DNA from: Imperialibacter sp. EC-SDR9
Lineage (GTDB): Bacteria; Bacteroidota; Bacteroidia; Cytophagales; Cyclobacteriaceae
Direction of reading: 5' to 3'
NCBI RefSeq assembly: GCF_902498805.1
Contig: NZ_LR701597.1
Location: forward strand, 16,164 to 80,163
DNA: 64,000 nucleotides
The notes beneath the pieces are model-generated. The model made no database searches, was not told where the DNA came from, and worked only from the letters and a program-made list of their open reading frames with translations. This document shows positions 27,963 to 37,183 of this stretch, in pieces (position 1 is the stretch's first letter; every line of letters begins with the position of its first letter). A program made the translations under genes and the position numbers.

Positions 27963-29483
27963 ATGAATGAGATCAAAAAAATAGTCAGAATTGTAACAAA
28001 CAGAGTCAAAAAAAATGTTTCTCTTATCGATGTTGTAAATAATGGAGACAACCCAGGTAAAGAGCAGCAACTGTTTAATAGCATACAAAGTGGTGTTTAC
28101 ACGACAGATGATGACGCTGCTTTTGGGATGTATGGCACAAATGGCACAGACCAACGCTATAGGATGCTTAAATCCAGATTGCGTACCAAGCTGAATAACC
28201 TTTTGTATTTTGCTGATTTTAATGACTCGAGGGGTAACATTAGCTTTCCTTTTGAGCAGGAATGCCACAGTCATATTTTCAGGGCCAAGATACTTTACAA
28301 GGAAGGAGAATATGAACTCGCTGAAAAAAGTATAAAAAAGGCACTGACCATCTCCAAGGAATCAGAGTTTACTGACCTGACACTGATCGGTCTGAAGATG
28401 TTGAGAATAATATATTCCGAGTCATTTCGCCCGAACCACCTAAGAAAAGCCATTGGACAGATAAAAAAATACGAAGTGATCAATCGACTAGAGGAGGAGT
28501 CGCTTGATATTTTTTATCTAAAATGGATGCAATTGGGCAAGTCTGTGCATTCGAGGAAAGTACACCTGGAGTCCACCATTAAGGCGGTGGAAGTTCTTAG
28601 GAAATTATGGGAGAAAGGAGGCTCGTACGCACTTTTTGAAAACTATTACAGGCTTCGGTTGTGGACAAATGAGCTTTTAGGCGACTACAGCAGTGTTGTT
28701 GCAATTACTGAGGAGGCTTATGATTTGGTGAATAAAGGTGCTGTAAATCCATTGAGGTTTGACATGCGTCACCACGTTTACACTCGCACCTATGCTTGTT
28801 TGAGGGCCAAGGACTACGATAAGGGCATTAAATATGCTGAGGAGGGGATGAACCACATATCAAGGTCTTCGAGGAACTGGTTCTCTCACATGGAGAACTA
28901 CGTACTGCTGGCGCTTCACAATAAGAACTATCTTTTGGCCGATGAAGTGATTAGCCAGGTAACCAGAAACCCCTATGTGGACAAAATTAGCACTCAGTCG
29001 AAGGAAAGGTGGGAGCTATACAAGGGATATTTATATTTTATAATGCCTGATCGGAATGTGGAAGACGTTCTGAGCTTTAAGGATATCTATGAACGACTTC
29101 CTTTCTACAGTCAAGACAAACAGGGATTCATGGTAGCGATACTCATTTTAGAGTTTATGGACTTTCTTAAGAAAGACAGGCTTGATCTGGCATTGACCAA
29201 GTTGCCCAACTCTGAGCGCTACATTTACAGGTACTTAAACCAAAACCCGGAAAGTCAGAGGGAGAAACTATTTCTTAAACTTATCTCCATTATTGTGCAG
29301 TGTAGCTTCAATCCCGACATGGCAGCCAAAAAAGGCAAGCGGTATTTGGAGCGGCTCAAAATTACCCCTGAGCCGGGTGATGCTTTTGCTGAAGTTGAAA
29401 TTGTTCCTTACGAGCAGCTTTGGGATATTTTAATGGGATTCATGACAAACGCACATGTGAAGCTAGACTTTGCCAAGAAATAG
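27963..29483 (+). CDS. Conserved-type TPR-like helical protein of unknown function
   Basis: This has 506 residues from the ATG at 27963; a GTG at 27954 is also in frame. There is no signal peptide, so it is cytoplasmic. The first ~90 residues are basic and helical (MNEIKKIVRIVTNRVKK..., RYRMLKSRLRTKLNNLLYF), with an acidic Gly-rich stretch between. From about residue 95 it consists of helix pairs resembling tetratricopeptide repeats (RAKILYKEGEYELAEKSIKKALTIS, YACLRAKDYDKGIKYAEEGM). I recognise no catalytic motif and no classical helix-turn-helix. The divergent small exported peptide gene suggests a peptide-TPR receptor pair. A regulatory role is plausible but unproven. Confidence 0.8.
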   Translation: MNEIKKIVRIVTNRVKKNVSLIDVVNNGDNPGKEQQLFNSIQSGVYTTDDDAAFGMYGTNGTDQRYRMLKSRLRTKLNNLLYFADFNDSRGNISFPFEQECHSHIFRAKILYKEGEYELAEKSIKKALTISKESEFTDLTLIGLKMLRIIYSESFRPNHLRKAIGQIKKYEVINRLEEESLDIFYLKWMQLGKSVHSRKVHLESTIKAVEVLRKLWEKGGSYALFENYYRLRLWTNELLGDYSSVVAITEEAYDLVNKGAVNPLRFDMRHHVYTRTYACLRAKDYDKGIKYAEEGMNHISRSSRNWFSHMENYVLLALHNKNYLLADEVISQVTRNPYVDKISTQSKERWELYKGYLYFIMPDRNVEDVLSFKDIYERLPFYSQDKQGFMVAILILEFMDFLKKDRLDLALTKLPNSERYIYRYLNQNPESQREKLFLKLISIIVQCSFNPDMAAKKGKRYLERLKITPEPGDAFAEVEIVPYEQLWDILMGFMTNAHVKLDFAKK

Positions 29484-29555
29484 CCTGTTAGCCAAGTGCC
29501 TAAGAAAGTGGGGGCTAGCTGGACAACACGGGCTTTTAGCTGATTATTTGGGTGT

Positions 29556-30056
29556 CTAATTTTTCCTTTCTGTTACGTCAGGCACAGCGTATTTCGACAC
29601 TTTGCTCCCAAGGTTCTTATAAAGCACCATCAAGGCAGAAAGAATAATCAGATTCTTGAAAATGTATTGTCCCACTATTGACAAGCTGAACGGATCTTGG
29701 TTAAAGGCGTACTTTGGAAGAATTATCAATGGGAGAAAGGTGCAGCACATGTGCCAGATGGTTATTAAGATGGTTGCTCTGGCTTTAAAATTGATAATCA
29801 GTGCCACTCCAATCATGGTTTCCATAATTGCGAGAACAATACATGCGGCATTCCCTGAGAGGACATCGAATGTGATGATACAGATGGTGTCTTCGGCGAG
29901 CTGTTCCGCAGGACTATACTGTGGAAAGAATTTTAGCAAGCCAAAAGCAGTGTATATAAGCCCAATGCTGATTCTCAAAAAATCAAAAGCGTACTTATCG
30001 AGCAATTGTATCCATTTTGTCTCAATTCTCTCTAATTGCACTAATACCCTTTTCAT
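29556..30056 (-). CDS. DoxX/YkgB-like four-helix membrane protein
   Basis: This is a 166-residue protein with four hydrophobic segments (FLRISIGLIYTAFGLLKFFP; AACIVLAIMETMIGVALII; ATILITIWHMCCTFLPLIIL; IFKNLIILSALMVLY). The pattern and the first-helix GLIYTAFGLLKFFPQYSPAEQLAE resemble the DoxX/DUF417 (YkgB) family of small inner-membrane proteins of uncertain function, sometimes linked to redox or stress. It stands alone on the minus strand, convergent with the TPR-like gene (72-bp gap) and divergent from the NagX-like gene. The start at 30056 is the only ATG giving a full first helix. Confidence 0.75.
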   Translation of the reverse strand: MKRVLVQLERIETKWIQLLDKYAFDFLRISIGLIYTAFGLLKFFPQYSPAEQLAEDTICIITFDVLSGNAACIVLAIMETMIGVALIINFKARATILITIWHMCCTFLPLIILPKYAFNQDPFSLSIVGQYIFKNLIILSALMVLYKNLGSKVSKYAVPDVTERKN

Positions 30057-30255
30057 ACATTGTCTAAAGCCAGATAATTGAATTTTTCCGACTTAAACTT
30101 AATGAAATAATCAAAAAGACCCATTTTTCGGGCTTATGACTTTCGTCAGGCCTGATGAGACGCCGAAATTTGCCGCTCACAACTATCAAAAGGCATAGGT
30201 ATATTTTTAGTAGCTGCGGTGAAGGTGTTGAGATATTTTGTAACTAAAATCGAAT

Positions 30256-31458
30256 ATGGGAAGCAATCTTGAAGCGCTTACTTCTAAAAAACGCCTTGTA
30301 TCACTTGATGCACTGAGAGGCTTTACCGTTGTGGCTATGATCATAGTGAATGTGCCTGGCTCTTGGAGCCATGTTTACTCACCATTGTTGCACAGCCCTT
30401 GGCACGGCGCTACACCAACGGACCTCGTTTTTCCTTTCTTTTTGTTTATCGTCGGTGTTTCTATTGCGCTGGCTTTTGAACGGCAGCTTGATCAGGGGAA
30501 GAGTAAAAAAGAGCTGGTGAAAAAAGTGATTGTGCGGGCTTTAAAAATATTCGCTCTTGGCATTTTTCTGTGGATGTTTCCAAAATTTGACTTATCAAAC
30601 ATTCGGATTCCCGGCGTGCTTCAACGTATCAGTATCGTTTTTCTAGCCTGCTCGCTGCTGTACCTTTACGGCGACTGGAGAGCTCAGGTAAAGTGGGCAG
30701 TCGGTCTCCTTGTTGGGTATTGGGCAATAATGACTTTTGTGCCCGTTCCTATCGATGAGGTGATTCAGCAAGCGCTCGGCACAGGAGAGACTTTGCGGAG
30801 TGGAGGTATGGTGCCAGTGGAAGGAATAAAGCAGATTGGCGAAGGGTTTATTGCAGGCAACTATGAACCAGGGACGAACATGGAGTCCTGGCTTGACCGC
30901 AGGCTGGTGCCTGGCAGGCTGTGGGAAAAAAACTGGGATCCTGAGGGCTTTCTAAGTACGTTTCCTGCGATAGGGACTGGCATTGCTGGCATGTTAGCCG
31001 GAAGGTTGCTGTTGAGTAAGCTGGATGCAGACAAAAAAGTAATTTGGTTGTTTTTCGCAGGATTTTCTGCCTTTGTGGCCGGTAATGTATTTGATTGGTT
31101 TTTCCCCATCAATAAGCACATCTGGACCAGCTCCTATGTCTTATATGCCGCTGGTTTGGCAGCCATGTCGCTAGCCTTTTTCGTCTGGCTGGTAGATGTT
31201 CAGGGCAAAGTGAGCTGGACAAAGCTCGGTGTCATATTTGGCTCCAACGCTGTGGTGGCCTACGTCCTTCATGGTGTGATCTTGAAATTGCTGGCATTGG
31301 CCAATATCCCATTAAGAAGCGGTTTTTTTGAGGGTCTGGTCGCAGTGGGGATTCCGGAAAAACTCTCTTCTCTCATTTGGGCACTGTTCTATTCGCTAAT
31401 TATTTGCTTTATACCCGTCTATTTTCTCTACAAAAAGAAGATTTTCATTAAGCTTTAA
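30256..31458 (+). CDS. NagX/HGSNAT-like inner-membrane acyltransferase-family protein
   Basis: This 400-residue protein has about ten membrane segments. The N-terminal signature KKRLVSLDALRGFTVVAMIIVN, followed by HSPWHGATPTDLVFPFFLFIVGVSIALAF, defines the heparan-alpha-glucosaminide N-acetyltransferase (DUF1624/DUF5009) family, which includes the catalytic-type His in 'WHGAT'. The human member acetylates glucosamine across the lysosomal membrane. Bacterial ones (NagX) are linked to amino-sugar metabolism. No amino-sugar genes lie next to it, so the substrate is unknown. It is monocistronic and convergent with the DUF6588 gene. Confidence 0.88.
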   Translation: MGSNLEALTSKKRLVSLDALRGFTVVAMIIVNVPGSWSHVYSPLLHSPWHGATPTDLVFPFFLFIVGVSIALAFERQLDQGKSKKELVKKVIVRALKIFALGIFLWMFPKFDLSNIRIPGVLQRISIVFLACSLLYLYGDWRAQVKWAVGLLVGYWAIMTFVPVPIDEVIQQALGTGETLRSGGMVPVEGIKQIGEGFIAGNYEPGTNMESWLDRRLVPGRLWEKNWDPEGFLSTFPAIGTGIAGMLAGRLLLSKLDADKKVIWLFFAGFSAFVAGNVFDWFFPINKHIWTSSYVLYAAGLAAMSLAFFVWLVDVQGKVSWTKLGVIFGSNAVVAYVLHGVILKLLALANIPLRSGFFEGLVAVGIPEKLSSLIWALFYSLIICFIPVYFLYKKKIFIKL

Positions 31459-31481
31459 CACGCCAGTTCGCAACTGAGTAT

Positions 31482-31534
31482 GGTGACTAGTTGCATGCGT
31501 TGTACGACCGGCGGAGCGGTAACTGCCAGTCACC
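31482..31534. other. Bulged hairpin between convergent genes
   Basis: GGTGACTAGTT (31482-31492) pairs with AACT (31521-31524) and AGTCACC (31528-31534), leaving a 3-nt bulge. It sits exactly between the ends of the NagX-like and DUF6588 genes and ends one base before the latter's stop codon. A T-run is lacking, so it may be an RNA-stabilising or termination structure. Confidence 0.45.
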
Positions 31535-31535
31535 T

Positions 31536-32549
31536 CTATCTAACACTCACACCGACACCCATTGAGAGTGTGTTGTATTTTTGAACTGTGTAGTCGGCAT
31601 TAATAGTAATGATTGCCAGGTTTAGTTTGACACCCACTGTCGCTCGTGGGCTGAAATTACTGAACTTAAAATCAATGGGGTCGACCAGTGGCTGTAGCGA
31701 GCTTTCGATTTCATAGCTGCCGTCGAGCCTCACTCTTGTAAATGCTCCGTTCAATCCAACTCCACCATACAGTGTGATAATTTTTACGAAGTCTTTGCTG
31801 CCGAGCACTTGTAATGTAGCTCCCTTCACGCTTAATCTGGTCACGTTACCAGGAGTGTTAATATCGGGTGTAGTTTCGACAGAAATCCTGCTGAAACCAG
31901 CAAGAAGAGACAGTTCGAAAGGTGCAAATGCGAAGGCAGGCACGTGTTGCTTCATGTCATGAAGAATACCGAAACCGAGCATGCCTAGTTTCACTTCCGT
32001 ATCACCGTTTTTATAGGTATAAGTTGGTATCGTTCTGATTTTCAAATCTGTTTCTTTGATCAAGCCTAATCCGGCTTGTATCATTGGGGCCGGAACCGCA
32101 TTGAACCCGATAACCTCTTCCATTCCCAGACCTGTAGGGCTTGAAAACGTCACTTCACTTTCTTGCTGACCCTCATTGAAAACGATTTCCGGAATATCAT
32201 CGGCATCTAGATTGGGGCCAAAAATTGTCGGCAGTTGATCTTTGCTTGGATCGGCAAGCGTCACGTTTGAGTAGTCGTTTGGATTAAACGTGAAAAAAGT
32301 GGCCTTTTCTGGCACATAAGCAACCGATAGCGACAGTGTAACATCAAACCCCAGGGGTTGGTGGGGTTTGGCGGTATTAGCCCAGTTGTTGGTAAGCCCA
32401 TAGCCGAAACCCAAAAAAGCGGGCTCAAAGTAATTTTTCAACAACTCTTCTGCATCATCTACACCACCCTCGATGAAGACGTCCAAGCTTTGGGATTGGC
32501 TCAAGAATGGAGCATACACAAGAGTAAAAAATAGTATTAGCTTTTTCAT
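31536..32549 (-). CDS. DUF6588-family exported protein
   Basis: This has 337 residues from the ATG at 32549; an in-frame TTG six bases upstream is possible but less likely. It has a Sec signal (MKKLILFFTLVYAPFLSQSQS) and then a beta-rich body: NYFEPAFLGFGYGLTNNWANTAKPHQPLGFDVTLSLSVAYVP, IPTYTYKNGDTEVKLGMLGFGILHD, with an alternating C-terminal strand ending in VSVR. This matches DUF6588, a Bacteroidota family that looks like a small outer-membrane beta-barrel. It follows the lipoprotein gene at 32564 by 14 bp, so the two are probably co-expressed and may interact. The biochemical role is unknown. Confidence 0.78.
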   Translation of the reverse strand: MKKLILFFTLVYAPFLSQSQSLDVFIEGGVDDAEELLKNYFEPAFLGFGYGLTNNWANTAKPHQPLGFDVTLSLSVAYVPEKATFFTFNPNDYSNVTLADPSKDQLPTIFGPNLDADDIPEIVFNEGQQESEVTFSSPTGLGMEEVIGFNAVPAPMIQAGLGLIKETDLKIRTIPTYTYKNGDTEVKLGMLGFGILHDMKQHVPAFAFAPFELSLLAGFSRISVETTPDINTPGNVTRLSVKGATLQVLGSKDFVKIITLYGGVGLNGAFTRVRLDGSYEIESSLQPLVDPIDFKFSNFSPRATVGVKLNLAIITINADYTVQKYNTLSMGVGVSVR

Positions 32550-32563
32550 AACCAAGTGGGTGA

Positions 32564-33115
32564 TTAATACCTTACTCTTAAGGTAATGTTGTAGTAAAGT
32601 GTAAAAGTGAAGTTGAGATCGGAGGTGGGTACCTCAGCGAAATCAAATGTGAGCGTGTTGTCTACTTCCTTATAGGTTGTAAGGATTTGTTTAATCGTGC
32701 CGGCCTCAGCGTCATTCACGCCAGCAGGTTTTTCTGAGGTGTTTTGAAGTTTGCCTGTGATTGCTAAAACACTACGCTGTTGAGTGACTTCCGAGGCTAC
32801 ACTCAGACTTATTTCATCCAGTTCCACCTCTTCTTCAGCCGAAACATCGGTGATGGAATAAGTAACGGAATTGACGGTTACTGCGTCTGACTCAGCCAGG
32901 TCAGATAAAGCATCCTTGAAGGCGCTGACGTCGGACAGCCGAAAAGTCTGAGTAAACGCTGGAGGATTTATTTCGACGCCGGGATCATTTCCAGGGACAG
33001 CAACTCTAAAGATAATGGGAACATTCCGTGTAATATTGAAGCCAATTCCCGCATCGCCGCAGCTTGCAAACATTAGAAGCAAGAACGGGATTGATGACCA
33101 ACAAAATCTTTTCAT
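32564..33115 (-). CDS. Lipoprotein of unknown function
   Basis: This is a 183-residue protein with signal peptide and lipobox LMFASC (Cys19). The mature part is rich in beta-strand-like sequence and Thr/Val (NVPIIFRVAVPGNDPGVEINPPAFTQTF; LRVRY at the C-terminus). I recognise no family. It is the first gene of a two-gene unit with the DUF6588 barrel-like protein, 14 bp apart. A lipoprotein and a barrel from one transcript suggests a joint outer-membrane complex; this is inference. Confidence 0.72.
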   Translation of the reverse strand: MKRFCWSSIPFLLLMFASCGDAGIGFNITRNVPIIFRVAVPGNDPGVEINPPAFTQTFRLSDVSAFKDALSDLAESDAVTVNSVTYSITDVSAEEEVELDEISLSVASEVTQQRSVLAITGKLQNTSEKPAGVNDAEAGTIKQILTTYKEVDNTLTFDFAEVPTSDLNFTFTLYYNITLRVRY

Positions 33116-33235
33116 TACATTCTGATTAAAAGGACGGTACCTAAAAGTTAAAAAAAGGAAATAGTTAAACGAATATACTAAAATATTCGATTCTGTAATC
33201 TTGGGGTGGTTTTGACCAGATATATATTTTGCTCA

Positions 33236-33778
33236 CTAGTCGTCCAGATTAGCCTGATACCAATCTTCTATCGAGTTAGCCGTTTTTTCTGTAACTACCT
33301 TCTGATCAAATTTTGACTGGAGGTTGCTGATTGCCCGTGTGACCATGGCATGAGAAATAGATTCTTCCTCCCTTATCCCAAGGCGTGCGACTAGTGTCTT
33401 TAGTTTGTCGCCTCCCATCTTCATGAAAATAGGGCTTTCAAGGTGAGATAGTGTCTGAATGTTGGTCTTTGAATGTTGCTCAATGTTGTTGATAAGGGTT
33501 GTGTACGGGCCTGATAAAGGATAAAGCTCGGCCACATACGCTTTATCCGATATCATTTTCTTATCAGCATCTTTCCAGTTTATTAGTTTTATCGACTCAG
33601 CCCCTGCCGCATTAAGAAGTGCTTGTAACTCCTTGCCTGTTTCTTCGAAGAAATAGAAAATAGCGGATGGAGATTGCATGGCATCGGCTATCAGCCATTT
33701 GTATAACTGCACTTTTGAGGTGAATACCACTATCGCTGGTAGTTCTTTGCTTTTCTCCCTTTTAAAAAAAGAAAACAT
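33236..33778 (-). CDS. Cytoplasmic protein of unknown function downstream of GH63-like gene
   Basis: This is 180 residues, starting MFSFFKREK, with no signal peptide. The first half alternates beta and alpha (LPAIVVFTSKVQLYKWLIADA; SAIFYFFEETGKELQALLNAAG; ESIKLINWKDAD), suggesting a Rossmann- or helicase-C-like fold without recognisable nucleotide motifs. The second half is helical and charged (DKLKTLVARLGIREEESISHAMVTRAISNLQSKFDQK). I cannot name a family. It starts 12 bp after the glucosidase stop on the same strand, so they are likely an operon, but no functional link is visible. Confidence 0.72.
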   Translation of the reverse strand: MFSFFKREKSKELPAIVVFTSKVQLYKWLIADAMQSPSAIFYFFEETGKELQALLNAAGAESIKLINWKDADKKMISDKAYVAELYPLSGPYTTLINNIEQHSKTNIQTLSHLESPIFMKMGGDKLKTLVARLGIREEESISHAMVTRAISNLQSKFDQKVVTEKTANSIEDWYQANLDD

Positions 33779-33790
33779 CCTCTATAGGGT

Positions 33791-36418
33791 TTAAGGGTTG
33801 TAGTATTTGTGAATGATGTCTGCCACAAGTCCTGTCCACCCGGTTTGGTGACTGGCACCGAGACCTCTTCCATTGTCTCCATGAAAATACTCATAAAAGA
33901 GAATATAATCTTTGAAGTGCGGGTCTTTTTGAAACTTTTCGTTATTCCCGAACACAGGCCTGTTGCCATTTTCATCCCTTTGGAATGGCTTCATTAGCCT
34001 TTCTGCAAGGATCCCGGCCAGGTCTTTGATAGTGACATATTCCCCGCTTTCTACCGGGTATTCGACTTTAAAGTCATCGCCGTAGTAGAAATGAAACTTG
34101 TAAAGCGATTCAATGATCAGGTAGTTGACAGGAAACCAGATGGGGCCTCTCCAGTTGGAATTACCTCCAAAGAATGAAGAGTCGGACTCTCCGGGAAGGT
34201 ACTCAACAATGAATTTTTCACCCTCCATTTCAAGTACGTACGGGTTTTCTTTGTGGTATTTCGACAAGGCTCTGACACCATAGTCGGACAAAAACTCATT
34301 GGGGTCAAGCATTCTTTCCAGGATCTTCTTCATCCTGAAGCCACGCAGAAGTGAGAGCAGCCTTCTTTCTCCCCGCCCGGGATCTTCCCATCGGGCTACC
34401 AGCGAAGCGAGCTTTGGGCGTTGCTTCATGAAAAAGTCCAGCCTTTCTCTGAATTCCGGCAACTTTTCGTAGGTTGACAACCTCAGCGTTTCTACTGCAA
34501 AAAGTGGAATCAGCCCCACCATTGAACGAACCTTCATTTGCTGAGGATCCTGACCTTTTACGTGCATCACATCATAGTAAAAATTGTCTTCGTCATCCCA
34601 GAGGTTCACCGTATCATCATCGGAGCTGTTCATAGCGCTGGCGATGTAAAGGAAGTGCTCAAAAAACTTGTTGGCCATGTCCTGATAGGCGGGATAAACT
34701 TCAGCCAGTTCCAGCGACATGCGAAGCATATTGAGGGCAAACATTGCCATCCAGCTTGTGGAATCAGCTTGTTCGAGCGAAGAGCCTTCCGAAAGTGGAC
34801 GGTTGCGGTCGAACACTCCGATATTATCGAGCCCAAGGAAGCCTCCCTGAAAGATGTTTTTGCCGTCGGCATCTTTTCGGTTGACCCACCAGGTGAAGTT
34901 CAGCAACAAGCGGTTAAAGGCTTTTTGAAGGAAGTCAAAATCACCTTTCCCCTGCATTTTCCTGTCCATTTTAAATACTCTCAAAACGGCCCAGGCATGA
35001 ACAGGCGGGTTTACATCATTGAAGTTCCACTCATAGGCGGGAATCTGCCCGTTTGGATGCATGTACTCATCTTTGAGCAACAGCAGGAGCTGATTTTTGG
35101 CGAAATCAGGATCGAGCCTCGCTATGGGTATGCAATGGAAAGCAAGATCCCATGCAGCATACCAGGGGTACTCCCAGGTGTCGGGCATGGAAATGACATC
35201 GGCACTGTCCATATGTTGCCAGTCGTGGTTTCTGCCATGACGGCGTTCCTGCGGTGGAGGTATTCTTCCGGGGTCACCGCCAAGCCACTCTCTAATATTA
35301 TAGTAATAGAACTGTTTGCTCCACATCATACCGGCATAGGCCTGTCGCTGGATATTTCGCAAGTCTTTGTCAGCAACCTTATATTGAAGGGAGCGGTAAA
35401 ACGAATCGCATTCTGCTTTTCGAAGGGCCATCACGGCATCAAAATCTCCGAATGGGTTATCCAGCTTTTTTCGACTTAGTCTCACCTGCACCCTCTTGCT
35501 GCTGTTGGCATCAATGCTAAAAGTGTAAATTCCACTTGCTTTGGAGCCTCTTTTCTCTTTGTTAACGGCTTCTTTTTTCCTATCAACGATGTAGTCGTTG
35601 ATGCCATCTTTCAAAAATTTAGCCGTATTGGAAATGCCGTATAGCTTCGATCTGTTGGTTTCGTTGTCTGTGAAAGCCTGCTCTTCAATATCTTCATCAA
35701 AATAGACGTGGAAGTCGTCAAGTAAATGGTGGGACAAAAACATATGCTGCTTGTCAAATTCCTCCAGCGACGGGATGAATTTATCCTTGCCAGACGACCA
35801 TGTATTGCGAAACCAAAACGTAGGTAGTACTGTGATTGGGGCTTTTTTATTGCTCCGGTTAACTATTTCAACCTCAAAAAGGAAGTCCTCAACATCGGCC
35901 TTGGCATAATGAAGGAATATGTCGAAATACTCGTCTTTGTCAAAAATACCAGTATCTATGATCTCGTACTCCGTTTCGAGCTTGCTCTTTTTCTGATTTT
36001 TCTCAAGCAGGCTTTTGTAGGGGAACTCTGCTTGAGGATACTTGTAAAGCATCTTCATGTAGGAGTGGGTAGGGGTGCTGTCCAGATAATAGTACAGCTC
36101 CTTCACGTCTTCACCATGATTTCCCTCGATACCAGACAGCCCGAACAGCCTTTCCTTTAGAATAGGATCCTTGTGATTCCAAAATGCCCATGCAAAGCAA
36201 ATCCGCTGATCCTCGTTGCTGAAACCGCCAAGACCATCTTCCCCCCATCGGTAGGCTTTGCTTCTGGCGTGGTCGTGCGGTATGCTTTCCCAGGCCGAGC
36301 CGTATTTACTGTAGTCTTCACGAACCGTTCCCCATTGCCTCTCCGAAAGATAAGGGCCCCATGCTTTCCAGGGAGTCCCATTTCTGCACTCTTCAAGTCT
36401 TCTCTTTTCTACAGTCAT
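33791..36418 (-). CDS. GH63/MGH1-like glucosidase
   Basis: This 875-residue protein has no signal peptide, so it is probably cytoplasmic. The N-terminus (RRLEECRNGTPWKAWGPYLSERQWGTVREDYS) and the (alpha/alpha)6 barrel motifs RNHDWQHMDSADVISMPDTWEYPWYAAWDLAFHCIPIARLD, GGFLGLDNIGVFDRN and NSNWRGPIWFPVNYLIIESL are characteristic of the GH63-related family (mannosylglycerate hydrolase/YgjK-like). Members hydrolyse alpha-glucosides such as glucosylglycerate. The Asp in WDLAFH is a likely catalytic acid. It is followed after 12 bp by the unknown 180-residue gene. It may act on a compatible-solute glucoside or on glucans from the main locus; specificity cannot be decided here. Confidence 0.88.
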   Translation of the reverse strand: MTVEKRRLEECRNGTPWKAWGPYLSERQWGTVREDYSKYGSAWESIPHDHARSKAYRWGEDGLGGFSNEDQRICFAWAFWNHKDPILKERLFGLSGIEGNHGEDVKELYYYLDSTPTHSYMKMLYKYPQAEFPYKSLLEKNQKKSKLETEYEIIDTGIFDKDEYFDIFLHYAKADVEDFLFEVEIVNRSNKKAPITVLPTFWFRNTWSSGKDKFIPSLEEFDKQHMFLSHHLLDDFHVYFDEDIEEQAFTDNETNRSKLYGISNTAKFLKDGINDYIVDRKKEAVNKEKRGSKASGIYTFSIDANSSKRVQVRLSRKKLDNPFGDFDAVMALRKAECDSFYRSLQYKVADKDLRNIQRQAYAGMMWSKQFYYYNIREWLGGDPGRIPPPQERRHGRNHDWQHMDSADVISMPDTWEYPWYAAWDLAFHCIPIARLDPDFAKNQLLLLLKDEYMHPNGQIPAYEWNFNDVNPPVHAWAVLRVFKMDRKMQGKGDFDFLQKAFNRLLLNFTWWVNRKDADGKNIFQGGFLGLDNIGVFDRNRPLSEGSSLEQADSTSWMAMFALNMLRMSLELAEVYPAYQDMANKFFEHFLYIASAMNSSDDDTVNLWDDEDNFYYDVMHVKGQDPQQMKVRSMVGLIPLFAVETLRLSTYEKLPEFRERLDFFMKQRPKLASLVARWEDPGRGERRLLSLLRGFRMKKILERMLDPNEFLSDYGVRALSKYHKENPYVLEMEGEKFIVEYLPGESDSSFFGGNSNWRGPIWFPVNYLIIESLYKFHFYYGDDFKVEYPVESGEYVTIKDLAGILAERLMKPFQRDENGNRPVFGNNEKFQKDPHFKDYILFYEYFHGDNGRGLGASHQTGWTGLVADIIHKYYNP

Positions 36419-36577
36419 ACACTACACATTCAATTTCCAGGTGAATCCTAATGAAAGGCGGCACCGAATATACAATTTTGACTTTGAAATTGGCAGCGGA
36501 AACAGCGTTATGGATACTTTTATGGAGCGAAGGCGGTTTTCAATCGTTTGAAACCGGAAAAATTTTATCCTGCAAAA

Positions 36578-37045
36578 TTACGTCAAGTCTGTAATGACAA
36601 AATGCTGTCCCCGAAATTCGTATTTGTCGCCTTTTTTCAGTCCGGCGATCGCATCATAGATAGGAGACTGTGTAGAAATGACAAAGATATCTTGCGAGTC
36701 AAAGGTAATTTTGCCTATGCTTCCGGCAATCAGAAAAATCTGCTTGTCAGTAACGACCAGCGCACCCTGGCCAATTTGACTAAACACCGCATTTGGATTG
36801 ATTCGTTTGAGGCCTGCCAAAAGATCGCTACTTTCTGCCAGCTTGTTGTTGTACATGCTTCGCTCTTGCTGCATCTGCTCTCTGAACGAATCCTGGCTGT
36901 CCTCGGAGCTGCCACTTTCGCTCAGCGCACTTTCAATGGCCGCCTCGATGGCTTCTTTCAAGCTGGCTATTTGCTGTTCCTGGCGCTGAATGCATTGTTC
37001 CAGTACCTCCCTTTTGAACTTGGCTAAATCTGCTATTTTCGTCAT
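36578..37045 (-). CDS. GreA-like protein (Bacteroidota-specific variant)
   Basis: The ATG at 37045 gives 155 residues; a longer frame to 37114 adds a hydrophobic leader unlike the family. The N-terminal half is a charged coiled coil (LAKFKREVLEQCIQRQEQQIASLKEAIEAAIESAL). The C-terminal half resembles the FKBP-like domain of GreA/GreB elongation factors (VVTDKQIFLIAGSIGKITFDSQDIFVISTQSPIYDAIAGLKKGDKYEF). These proteins are often misannotated as 3-oxoacyl-ACP synthase. It may bind in the RNA polymerase secondary channel. It is divergent from the head-GIN gene and upstream of nothing obvious. The fold call is by eye. Confidence 0.7.
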   Translation of the reverse strand: MTKIADLAKFKREVLEQCIQRQEQQIASLKEAIEAAIESALSESGSSEDSQDSFREQMQQERSMYNNKLAESSDLLAGLKRINPNAVFSQIGQGALVVTDKQIFLIAGSIGKITFDSQDIFVISTQSPIYDAIAGLKKGDKYEFRGQHFVITDLT

Positions 37046-37183
37046 GCTTATTGAAAAAAGAATCGCAAATGTAAATGAAAAAAAGTCAATAGTGCGAGAA
37101 TAATATTCATGCAACCAGCAACCTTATTCCGTTGAATAACGACTATAGGGGAGTAACTGATAAAAATTACGCAAATAACTATT

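Noticed and set aside
34538..35479. A 313-codon open frame on the plus strand
   Set aside because: It is antisense to the GH63-like glucosidase with no domain or ribosome-site support.
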